Positions 41,535-50,308 of a stretch of 64,000 nucleotides of DNA are shown here, piece by piece; the first letter of the stretch is position 1; each line of letters begins with the position of its first letter. Origin of the DNA: Flavobacterium sedimenticola (GTDB taxonomy: Bacteria; Bacteroidota; Bacteroidia; Flavobacteriales; Flavobacteriaceae); contig NZ_JASGBP010000008.1 in assembly GCF_030053345.1 (NCBI RefSeq), forward strand, positions 1 through 64,000, written 5' to 3'. The notes under the pieces are model-generated. The model did no database searches. It was not told the origin of the DNA and saw only the letters and a list, made by a program, of their open reading frames with translations. A program made the translations under genes and the position numbers.

Positions 41535-44378
41535 TTACATATACGCTTCAATCGGTGCGCAAGAACAAACCAAGTTTCGGTCGCCATAAGCATCATCTAC
41601 TCGGCGAACGCTTGGCCAAAATTTGTTATCGGTTAAATAGTCTAACGGATAAGCCGCTTGCTCTCTTGTGTATGGGAATGTCCAAGTGTCTGTAGTTAAC
41701 ATGGCCAACGTATGCGGCGCATTCTTTAATACATTGTTGGCGTCATCAGCGGAAGCAGCGTCAATTTCTTTTCTGATTGAAATCAGCGCATCACAAAAAC
41801 GATCCAACTCGGCTAAATCTTCTGATTCGGTTGGTTCCACCATCAACGTACCGGCTACCGGGAAAGAAACCGTTGGGGCATGGAAGCCGTAATCCATCAA
41901 ACGTTTGGCAATATCGGTTACTTCGATACCGTTTTGTTTAAACGAACGGCAATCTAAAATCATCTCGTGAGCCGCACGACCACATTCTCCCGTATACAAA
42001 ATCGGGTAGTGCGCTTCCAAGCGGGTTTTCATATAATTGGCGTTCAAGATAGCGTGCTCTGTCGATTTTTTCAGCCCTTCGGCACCCAACATGGTGATGT
42101 AACCATAGGAAATCAAACAGACTAAAGCCGAACCGTACGGTGCTGCTGAAATGGCAGTGATGGCTTGGTCACCGCCCACTTTAATAATAGGGTTGGTCGG
42201 TAAAAACGGAACTAATTTTTCGTTTACACAAATAGGACCCACACCCGGTCCGCCACCGCCGTGAGGAATGGCAAACGTTTTGTGTAAGTTGAGGTGACAA
42301 ACATCGGCTCCAATGGTGGCCGGATTGGTCAAACCAACCTGAGCATTCATATTGGCACCATCCATATACACTAAACCACCGTTGTCGTGAATGATTTTTG
42401 TGATTTCGCAAATAGCACTTTCAAAAACACCATGTGTAGAAGGATAAGTCACCATCAAACACGATAAGTTCGCCGCGTGTTCGATAGCTTTTGCTCTCAA
42501 ATCTTCGACATCAATATTGCCGTTTTCCATGGTTTTCGTCACAATGATGTGCATGCCGGCCATTGCCGCCGAAGCCGGATTGGTTCCGTGTGCCGAAGCC
42601 GGAATCAAACATACATTTCGGTGGTTATCTCCACGGGATAAATGGTAAGCACGGATGGCCATTAAACCGGCGTATTCGCCTTGTGCACCTGAGTTCGGTT
42701 GTAATGTAGTGCCGGCAAATCCGGTAATAACATTTAGCTGTTGCTCCAATTTTTTCAGCATGGTGATATACCCTTCGGCTTGCTCTACAGGGGCAAACGG
42801 GTGTATACTGTTCCAATTTGCCATAGATAAAGGCAACATTTCGGCTGCGGCATTGAGTTTCATCGTGCAGGAACCCAACGAAATCATCGAATGGTTAAGC
42901 GACAAATCTTTGCGTTCTAATTTTTTGATATAACGCATCAACTGGGATTCAGAATGATGGTTGTTGAAGACTTCATGTTGCAGGAATGTGGTGGTTCTTT
43001 CTAATGAAGCCGGGAAATTAGTGTTGGTATTCAAGTCCGAAATTACGAATGCTTCTTTGCCGGTTGCTTCTGCAAAAATGGTAATGATTTGATTCAAATC
43101 GGCTATCGAAGTCGTTTCGTTTATGGAGATGGAAATGGTTTCTGCATCGGCATAGAAGAAGTTAACTTCATTTTTCTCAGCGATGGCTTTCACTTTAGCG
43201 GCATCAGCTTTCACCAAAATGGTGTCAAAGAAAGCCGAGTTGGTTTGGTAAACGCCTAATTTATTTAAAGCTTCCGCCAAAGTTACGGCCGAAGCGTGTA
43301 CTTTGTTGGCGATGTATTGCAACCCTTTTGGTCCGTGGTATACGGCATACATTCCGGCCATTACCGCCAATAAAACCTGAGCGGTACAAATGTTAGAAGT
43401 CGCTTTTTCACGTTTGATATGTTGTTCACGGGTTTGCAAAGCCATACGCAAAGCACGATTGCCGTTGGTGTCGATGGTAACACCGATAATTCTGCCCGGC
43501 ATAGAGCGTTTGTATTCTTCTTTGGTCGCAAAATAAGCCGCGTGCGGACCACCGTAGCCCATTGGAATACCAAAACGCTGCGTCGTTCCTACCACTACAT
43601 CGGCACCCATTTCTCCGGGTGGCGTTAATTTGGCTAAGGCCAAAATATCGGCGGCTACCGCTACTTTGATATCAGCCGATTTCGCTTTAGCGATAAATCC
43701 GCTGTAATCATTTACCTGACCGTATTTTCCGGGATACTGTAAAATGGCTCCGAAATAGTCATTCGAAAAATCAAAAGTTTCGTGGTTGCCAACCACCAAT
43801 TCCACACCAATCGGGGTGGAGCGGGTTTGCAAAACCGACAGGGTTTGCGGTAAAATTTCTTCAGAAACGAAGAATTTATTGGCGTTATTCTTTTTTTGAT
43901 CACGAGTGCGAACATCAAATAATAAAGCCATGGCTTCTGCTGCCGCAGTTCCTTCGTCTAACAACGAAGCATTGGCAATTTCCATTCCGGTTAATTCGAT
44001 AACCGTAGTTTGGAAATTCAAAATGGCTTCCAAACGGCCTTGTGCAATTTCAGCTTGATACGGCGTATAAGCGGTATACCAACCCGGGTTTTCAAAAATG
44101 TTTCGTTGAATAACAGCCGGGACAATGGTTGGGTGATAGCCCAAACCGATATAGGATTTGAATACTTTATTTTTTTTACCCAATTCCTGAATATGTGTCA
44201 GGTATTCGTATTCGGTCATCGGAGCGTCCAAATTCAAATCGCTTTTCAAGCGAATGTCATCCGGTATGGTTTCGTAGATGAGTTGGTCAAAATTTTCAAC
44301 TCCAATGGTTTTGAACATGTGGTTGAGGTCGCTTTCACGCGGACCTATGTGGCGTAATGCAAAGGCGTCTGTTCTCAT
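41535..44378 (-). CDS. gcvP: Glycine dehydrogenase (decarboxylating), P-protein
   Basis: The P-protein of the glycine cleavage system decarboxylates glycine with PLP and passes the aminomethyl group to lipoylated GcvH. The 947-residue single-chain form contains both halves. The N-terminal half has RHIGPRESD and GYGGPHAAYFATKEEYKRSMPGRI. The C-terminal half has SLGSCTMKLNAA, the PLP lysine in LHKTFAIPHGGGGPG (K700) and GGDQAITAISAAPYGSA. The length is typical. gcvT and gcvH are not adjacent. Confidence 0.97.
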   Translation of the reverse strand: MRTDAFALRHIGPRESDLNHMFKTIGVENFDQLIYETIPDDIRLKSDLNLDAPMTEYEYLTHIQELGKKNKVFKSYIGLGYHPTIVPAVIQRNIFENPGWYTAYTPYQAEIAQGRLEAILNFQTTVIELTGMEIANASLLDEGTAAAEAMALLFDVRTRDQKKNNANKFFVSEEILPQTLSVLQTRSTPIGVELVVGNHETFDFSNDYFGAILQYPGKYGQVNDYSGFIAKAKSADIKVAVAADILALAKLTPPGEMGADVVVGTTQRFGIPMGYGGPHAAYFATKEEYKRSMPGRIIGVTIDTNGNRALRMALQTREQHIKREKATSNICTAQVLLAVMAGMYAVYHGPKGLQYIANKVHASAVTLAEALNKLGVYQTNSAFFDTILVKADAAKVKAIAEKNEVNFFYADAETISISINETTSIADLNQIITIFAEATGKEAFVISDLNTNTNFPASLERTTTFLQHEVFNNHHSESQLMRYIKKLERKDLSLNHSMISLGSCTMKLNAAAEMLPLSMANWNSIHPFAPVEQAEGYITMLKKLEQQLNVITGFAGTTLQPNSGAQGEYAGLMAIRAYHLSRGDNHRNVCLIPASAHGTNPASAAMAGMHIIVTKTMENGNIDVEDLRAKAIEHAANLSCLMVTYPSTHGVFESAICEITKIIHDNGGLVYMDGANMNAQVGLTNPATIGADVCHLNLHKTFAIPHGGGGPGVGPICVNEKLVPFLPTNPIIKVGGDQAITAISAAPYGSALVCLISYGYITMLGAEGLKKSTEHAILNANYMKTRLEAHYPILYTGECGRAAHEMILDCRSFKQNGIEVTDIAKRLMDYGFHAPTVSFPVAGTLMVEPTESEDLAELDRFCDALISIRKEIDAASADDANNVLKNAPHTLAMLTTDTWTFPYTREQAAYPLDYLTDNKFWPSVRRVDDAYGDRNLVCSCAPIEAYM

Positions 44379-44553
44379 TAAATTGTTGCTTCTAAAGGTG
44401 TTTAGTTGTGTTTTAACCGATGCGGATCGGTTGTGATTTTTAACGCAACAAAAGTAATTATTAAACTCTTATTTTTTGGTTAAAAGGATGTCAATTTTTG
44501 ATAATTTTTCAACCGAAAAGGGTTGTTGTTAACAGTTTTACTATTTTTGAGGT

Positions 44554-45369
44554 ATGCGGTATGTAAAACAAGTCCTCGATTTTTATATTGGCAGCAGTAT
44601 TCATGTAGCATTGTCAGTATATGCTTTAGTCCGAATGACCGGATTTTTGTTTGGTATTTCTGAAATTCAGGCTTGTGCGTATTTTGCTTTTTTCGGGACC
44701 ATATCGGCCTATAATTTTGTTAAGTATGACGCTTTGGTGCGCACTCAAAAAAAAAGAGTGAGTTCTTCCTTGAAAGCCATTGCTTTGTTGAGCTTGGTGT
44801 CTTTTTTGGGTGCGGTATTTTATTTTTTGCAATTGGCACAAATTACTAAAATTATCGCGGTGGTATTTTTAATATTGACACTATTATACACGTTGCCATT
44901 CTTTCCAAATGCCAAAAATGCCAGAAACTGGGCCGGAGTTAAAATTTACATAGTAGCTGTGTGTTGGGTAGGAGTGACATTGTTTTTACCAATCATCAAT
45001 GCCGGACTCTCATTTTCAACAGAAGTCTTTATCGTTGGCGTGCAACGTTTTATTTTGATTTTTGTGTTAATCTTGATTTTTGAAATTATAGACCTTAAAG
45101 AAGATGATCCGCATTTGCAGACCGTGCCGCAACAAATTGGAGTGAGTAGAACCAAAAAGTTGGGCCTTTTTTTGATGCTGTTTTTTATTGGTTTGGAATT
45201 TTTGTTCGTGCATTTCAATCCCACTGTATTTGTTTTGAAAACAGGGATTGCTGTAACCGTCATGCTGTTTCTGCTGCTTGCAAATGAACAAAGATCAAAG
45301 TACTATAGTGCTTTTTGGGTAGAGAGTATACCGATAGTCTGGATGATTTTGTTACTCTCACTCGGATAG
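44554..45369 (+). CDS. UbiA-like membrane protein
   Basis: The 271-residue protein has about eight to nine membrane helices. It has a first polar motif FGTISAYNFVKYDAL and a second EIIDLKEDDPHLQTVPQQIG. These resemble the two aspartate-rich motifs of UbiA prenyltransferases, but the first is degenerate (N and a single D). Prenyl transfer is possible but not certain. A TATTTTTG box lies only five bases before the ATG, though its -33 spacing is poor. The next gene starts three bases after the stop. Confidence 0.65.
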   Translation: MRYVKQVLDFYIGSSIHVALSVYALVRMTGFLFGISEIQACAYFAFFGTISAYNFVKYDALVRTQKKRVSSSLKAIALLSLVSFLGAVFYFLQLAQITKIIAVVFLILTLLYTLPFFPNAKNARNWAGVKIYIVAVCWVGVTLFLPIINAGLSFSTEVFIVGVQRFILIFVLILIFEIIDLKEDDPHLQTVPQQIGVSRTKKLGLFLMLFFIGLEFLFVHFNPTVFVLKTGIAVTVMLFLLLANEQRSKYYSAFWVESIPIVWMILLLSLG

Positions 45370-45372
45370 TTT

Positions 45373-45771
45373 ATGAATAACGTTGTGTTTTTTTTCGGGT
45401 GTCAATTTACCGTATTGAGATTCAGTATGCTGACTTTAGCGTGGACACTGTCAATACTCTTCCTTTGGCCTGCATTTCTTGACACTATGGTTGGCGTATT
45501 TATCGGTTACACCGTGGCGGCTTTGCTTTTTGCGGGAGTGGTCAATCGGGTGTTGCTGCTTATTATTTTATTGGTGTTTATGGTTCACAAAAAGAGTGTA
45601 GTGTATTTTCAAAACACCATGCTGCTGACTGTGGGTTTGTTAAGCACTTGGGTATATAGTTGGTTTCGAGTGATGGATTTATGGTTGTTCTTAGATCATT
45701 TCCTAATTATCACATTTAGTGTTTTCTTGTATCACGCTTTCCTGGTTAAAGCAATAAAAATTAACAAATAA
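45373..45771 (+). CDS. Small membrane protein of unknown function
   Basis: The 132-residue protein has four predicted helices and the polar end VKAIKINK. I do not recognise a family. It starts three bases after the UbiA-like gene and is almost certainly its co-transcribed partner. Confidence 0.6.
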   Translation: MNNVVFFFGCQFTVLRFSMLTLAWTLSILFLWPAFLDTMVGVFIGYTVAALLFAGVVNRVLLLIILLVFMVHKKSVVYFQNTMLLTVGLLSTWVYSWFRVMDLWLFLDHFLIITFSVFLYHAFLVKAIKINK

Positions 45772-46032
45772 TAAGGTTCATGGGGTTAAGTTTTTATAAG
45801 AATTATTATATAAAATACAGTATTGGTTTAAGACTTTTCTTGATTCTTTAATAGGCTCTAAATACTAAGAAAGTGAATAATATACAGCATTTTTAACTTT
45901 AGTTGAACAATAATGTGTTAAATCTTTGTTTTTATTAATTATCCAAAGTTAAAATGGTTAAAGCTTTTGGTTTTGTTTTTTTTCCTCTTAAAAAGCAGTA
46001 TATTAGCCCTATTAACCAAATCTTTTTATTGC

Positions 46033-49000
46033 ATGAAAAAACTTACTTTTTCTAAATGTTCTCGATGGCAATTGCCCCCGACCTCGAAGAGCATTTTTTC
46101 TTTTTTGACCTTTGCTGTATTGTTGATAGGACAAAGCATCAATGCACAAACGGTCTTGATTAATCCCAATGCTGAGGGTGGATTTGAAAACGGATCTACT
46201 TTTGCAGCTAACGGATGGACAACGGTGAATGCTACTCCAAATAATTGGAGTGTGGGAACAGTGCCGGGATGGTTCTCGGGTACTGCAGGTGCTTATGTTT
46301 CGAATGATGCGGGAATCTCATGGGCTTACACTAACAGTTCTATTTCTCGTCCTTCTTTTTACAGAGATATCACGTTTCCTGCCGGTGCCACTTCCGTCAC
46401 TTTAAATTTTGATTGGAGAGCAAATGGTAACGACGGTAATTGGGATAACTTATTGGTGTATGTAATGGATACCTCTATAACACCAACCACTGCCGGACCA
46501 ACCACTACCAACACAACTACTACGGGTTGGACTGGTTATACCAACGGAACAACCGGATATTATTTATTACAGCGCAACGGAACAGCCGTTCCAACCACAA
46601 CAACTGCGGTAACGTATTCATTTACGGCTGCCCAGTTGGCGTATGTTTCCGGTGCGACCAAACGTTTGGTGTTTGTATGGAAAAATGATGGTAGTGGAGG
46701 AACAAATCCACCGGCGTCGTTGGATAATATCTCACTTACTGCAGTGGTTCCTACATGTTTTGCCCCAACAGCCTTAAATGCGGGTTCAGTAACCTTAGCT
46801 TCGGCTGTGGTAAACTGGACGGCACCTGCATCAGCTCCATCTCAAGGTTATGAGTATGAGCTCAGAACCAGTGGTGCTGCCGGAAGCGGAGCCACCGGAT
46901 TGGTATCAAGTGGTGTACATGCTCTTGGAACAGTGTCTGCGAATCTAAATGGGTTATCGGCCAATACAAGTTATACCTATTATATAAGGTCAAGTTGTGG
47001 TGCAGGTGACTTTAGTTCATGGGCTTCAGTAACGTTTTTTACCGGTTACTGTATACCTTCGTCAACGTCAAATGCTTCCTACATAAATAATTTCTCCACG
47101 ACAGGAGGTGCCACCAATATTTCAAATTTAGGCTCAGGGTATACTACCGGCGGATATCAAAATAATTTTGATACGGCTACAGTAAGTCAGTATGCAACAG
47201 GAACCATCAACTTTGCCTCTGATATTGTAGGCGGTTCAGTTGGAACCAGCATTTGGGTAGACTGGAATAACGATTTGATTTTTGATAACACCACTGAAAG
47301 AGTATTTGTTACTACAGCTTACGGATTTAATCAAACCGGAAGTTTTACTGTGCCTAACGGAACAGCACTTGGAGACTACCGCATGAGAGTCAGAATTGAC
47401 TTCAATGCCATTGCACCCGATGCTTGTGCTAGTACCAATACCAGAACAGAGGCTGAAGATTACAAACTGACTGTAATTGCACAACCGTCTTGCTTGCCAC
47501 CATCAGGGTTAACGGCCACGGCCAATTCACCTTTTACAGCAACATTGAATTGGACGGCTTCTACATCAAACCCAACCGATGGGTATGATTATTATGTGTC
47601 GACTACAAACGTCGCTCCTACGGCAGGAACCACGCCAACAGGGAATGTAACCGCAGGCAATATTAGTGCTTCCGTGTCTAGTTTGGATCCAACGACTACT
47701 TATTATGTATGGGTGAGAAGTAATTGTGGTTCAGGAACCACAAGTATCTGGACCTCTGCAACGGTTTCTTTCACTACACCTTGTAATCCTCCGGTTATTA
47801 CAGGGACTACTCCGGGCTCGGTTTGCGGACAAGGCACAGTGGCATTAGCGGCTGCTTCCAATGAAGGAACCATCAAGTGGTATGCTGCTGCTACCGGTGG
47901 CAATGCGCTGGGAACAGGGAATACTTTTACAACTCCTTCAATCACGAGTACCACCTCTTACTATGCGGAAGCTTCTTCATTGGGAGCGACCCAAACAAGT
48001 GGTAAAGCGGCACCGGCACCGGCTGCAACTGCTTCTACTTTCAATAATTGGGGAATTGTTTTCAATGCCACTGCACCGGTACAATTGCAAAGTGTTGCCG
48101 TATATTCAACAGCTGTCGGAACAGTAAATATCAAGGTAACAAACGCTGCTTTGACAGAGTTGTATGCTACCGGTGATGTAGCTGTCGTGGCAGGAGGAAC
48201 TACTACACCTAACATCATACCGTTGAATTTTGCAGTACCTGCCGGCAACGGATATCGTATTTTGATCAAAGCGACGTCAGGTGCTAGTTTAATACGCGAT
48301 AACGCAGGCGTTACTTTTCCATATAACGGAACTGATGGTGTCCTAAATGTAGTTTCTTCTGAATGGGGAGGAACCACTACGGCCAACTACTACTATTTTT
48401 ACGATTTAAAATACAGCAGTGTTTGTACTTCAGCAAGAACTGAAGTCGTAGCTACGGTAACTGCTCCGCCGACATTGGCTTTGAGTACTAACAGTACTGC
48501 AGCGGTTTGTTCAGGCGATTCGAGTGCTGCTGTTACTATAGCAACCGGTGGTGCTGATTACGATACCTATGTTTGGTCTCCGGCTACCGGAGTGAGCGGA
48601 GATGCCACAAACGGATGGGTTTTCAATCCTGCAACGACTACGGTTTATACTTTGACAGCGTCACAATCTTCCGGAGCTTCTTGTGTTGAAACGACCGACT
48701 TAACCGTTACTATCAATCCGAACCCGGTTGTCAATGCTTCAGCAACCAATACCGTATTCTGTGAAGGTTCATCAACTACTTTGACTGCGTTAACTGAGAC
48801 GACTGTTCCGGGAACCATCAATGTAGGAACTGCCACCACTTTAACCGGTGCAACTACACAGCCAACCGCTTTCTGTAACCGTTGGGCACAATATTGGAAC
48901 CAAACGGTATTCACAGCCGCCGAATTGCAAGCTTTAGGATTGAAAGCAGGTAACATCACGTCTATCGCTTACACTACCACTACTTTAGGTGACGGAGCGA

Positions 49001-50037
49001 ATGTGGGCAACTTTGCGATTCGCATCGGTACAACAACCAACACAACACTTACGTCTTTTGTAACTACAGGATTGTCAACGGTGTACGGGCCAGCAACTTA
49101 CGCACACAGCGTAGGGGTAAATACGATTGTATTTGACACCCCTTATGTTTGGGATGGTACTTCTAACATAGTTGTTGATATCAGACAAACCGGTGCTGAC
49201 AGTATCAATAATGCTATTACTTATTACACTGCAACGGCGGGGGCAATGACGATTTCAGCAGTAACCAGTACTACTTTGGCTACGAATAGCATCCAAAATT
49301 TGGTAACGGCAGGTTCAGTAACGCCGGCTACTTCTACGCAACGTTTGAATGTAATATTAGCCGGGCAAGTGGGTTCTACCGGAGCCGGTAACTTAACGTG
49401 GACTTGGAACCCGGGTGCTTTAACCGGGAACAGTGTCACTGTTAGCCCTTCGGCTTCTGCCACGTATACCGTTAGAGGAACCAACCCGGTAACCGGATGT
49501 TATACCGAAGATACTGTTGATATCACTGTAAATCCGTCTCCGGCACCAACCGGTGATGCGGTACAGACTTTTGAAGTAACGGATTTGGCTGATGCCACTG
49601 TGGCCGACTTGGTTGCTGTTGGAAACAACATCCAATGGTATGCTTCCGAAGAAGATGCTATAGACGATGTAAACGAATTGGCTTCTACTACGCAATTAGT
49701 GAATGGAGCAACCTATTACGCGGTACAAACGTCAGTGGAAGGTTGTCGCAGCATCACGGCTTTGGCGGTGACTGTAACCGTAACTTTAGGAAATGACTCA
49801 TTCAACTTGGCCGGATTACAATACTATCCGAATCCGGTGACTAATGTGTTGCATGTGGAATACAACGGAACGATTGCTTCTATCGAAATCTTCAATACGT
49901 TGGGGCAAAAAATCGCGACGCAAAATGTGAATGCGATTACCACAAGTATCGATATGGCTCGCTTGGCCGCCGGTACGTACTTTGTAAAAGTACAAGCTGA
50001 AAATGGTTCAAGAACCCTTAAAATTATGAAAAACTAA
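46033..50037 (+). CDS. Giant secreted protein with GEVED, FN3 and T9SS type A domains
   Basis: The 1334-residue exported protein has a long basic N-terminus, then a signal helix ending in INAQ. A beta-jelly-like domain with TLNFDWRANGNDGNWDNLLVY follows. Two fibronectin-III-like modules (about 240-340 and 490-580) flank a GEVED domain containing IWVDWNNDLIFDNTTERVF and TRTEAEDYKLTV. PKD/Ig-like modules lead to a type A tail (YYPNPVTNVLHVEY, then GTYFVKVQAENGSRTLKIMKN). It is rich in Thr, Ala and Gly. The ATG at 46033 gives the correct signal peptide. It probably acts at the surface or as a secreted adhesin or enzyme scaffold. Confidence 0.87.
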   Translation: MKKLTFSKCSRWQLPPTSKSIFSFLTFAVLLIGQSINAQTVLINPNAEGGFENGSTFAANGWTTVNATPNNWSVGTVPGWFSGTAGAYVSNDAGISWAYTNSSISRPSFYRDITFPAGATSVTLNFDWRANGNDGNWDNLLVYVMDTSITPTTAGPTTTNTTTTGWTGYTNGTTGYYLLQRNGTAVPTTTTAVTYSFTAAQLAYVSGATKRLVFVWKNDGSGGTNPPASLDNISLTAVVPTCFAPTALNAGSVTLASAVVNWTAPASAPSQGYEYELRTSGAAGSGATGLVSSGVHALGTVSANLNGLSANTSYTYYIRSSCGAGDFSSWASVTFFTGYCIPSSTSNASYINNFSTTGGATNISNLGSGYTTGGYQNNFDTATVSQYATGTINFASDIVGGSVGTSIWVDWNNDLIFDNTTERVFVTTAYGFNQTGSFTVPNGTALGDYRMRVRIDFNAIAPDACASTNTRTEAEDYKLTVIAQPSCLPPSGLTATANSPFTATLNWTASTSNPTDGYDYYVSTTNVAPTAGTTPTGNVTAGNISASVSSLDPTTTYYVWVRSNCGSGTTSIWTSATVSFTTPCNPPVITGTTPGSVCGQGTVALAAASNEGTIKWYAAATGGNALGTGNTFTTPSITSTTSYYAEASSLGATQTSGKAAPAPAATASTFNNWGIVFNATAPVQLQSVAVYSTAVGTVNIKVTNAALTELYATGDVAVVAGGTTTPNIIPLNFAVPAGNGYRILIKATSGASLIRDNAGVTFPYNGTDGVLNVVSSEWGGTTTANYYYFYDLKYSSVCTSARTEVVATVTAPPTLALSTNSTAAVCSGDSSAAVTIATGGADYDTYVWSPATGVSGDATNGWVFNPATTTVYTLTASQSSGASCVETTDLTVTINPNPVVNASATNTVFCEGSSTTLTALTETTVPGTINVGTATTLTGATTQPTAFCNRWAQYWNQTVFTAAELQALGLKAGNITSIAYTTTTLGDGANVGNFAIRIGTTTNTTLTSFVTTGLSTVYGPATYAHSVGVNTIVFDTPYVWDGTSNIVVDIRQTGADSINNAITYYTATAGAMTISAVTSTTLATNSIQNLVTAGSVTPATSTQRLNVILAGQVGSTGAGNLTWTWNPGALTGNSVTVSPSASATYTVRGTNPVTGCYTEDTVDITVNPSPAPTGDAVQTFEVTDLADATVADLVAVGNNIQWYASEEDAIDDVNELASTTQLVNGATYYAVQTSVEGCRSITALAVTVTVTLGNDSFNLAGLQYYPNPVTNVLHVEYNGTIASIEIFNTLGQKIATQNVNAITTSIDMARLAAGTYFVKVQAENGSRTLKIMKN

Positions 50038-50057
50038 ATCGAGTTTTTCCTCATAAA

Positions 50058-50083
50058 GAAAGCCACCGCAAGGTGGCTTTTTT
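50058..50083 (+). terminator. Terminator of the giant T9SS gene
   Basis: The hairpin AAGCCACC/GGTGGCTT is followed by six T, 20 bases after the stop. Confidence 0.85.
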
Positions 50084-50098
50084 GTTTTAAAAAGATTA

Positions 50099-50230
50099 GG
50101 GCGTTTCCCTTCGAACAGTCGGCTTCCAGCCTCGTGTCCTTTGGGCCGCGCTTTTCGCTTAATCTTTTGTTTTGTGCTTCGACAAGCTCAGCATGACAAA
50201 ACAAAAGGATACCGCTTCAATCGCTAACGC
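50099..50230 (-). repeat. Dispersed structured element, copy 4
   Basis: On the minus strand it begins GCGTTAGCGATTGAAGCGG. It contains an 11-bp TTTTGTTTTGT/ACAAAACAAAA stem whose loop holds GCTGAGCTTGTCGAAGC. Then come AAGCGAAAAGCGCGGCCC, GGCTGGAAGCC and GGGAAACGCCC. The frame is the same as in copy 3, but the internal hairpin is unrelated. It lies downstream of the M3 peptidase terminator. Confidence 0.8.
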
Positions 50231-50249
50231 GCACCCCGGAGTACCAAAA

Positions 50250-50273
50250 AAACCGAAGCCTTAACTCCGGTTT
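50250..50273 (-). terminator. M3 peptidase terminator
   Basis: The hairpin AAACCGGAGTT/GGCTTCGGTTT is followed by T-rich sequence on the minus strand, about 36 bases after the stop codon. Confidence 0.75.
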
Positions 50274-50308
50274 CTAATTATTCTAACTTGTCTAACGGTC
50301 TAAGTAGT

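Noticed and set aside
44542..44549. TATTTTTG as the promoter of the UbiA-like gene
   Set aside because: It is only five bases from the ATG and no TTG lies 19 bases upstream, so it may be chance.
45772..46032. Possible small gene in the spacer before the giant T9SS gene
   Set aside because: The region is AT-rich with many stops in all frames; only upstream promoter-like sequence is seen.
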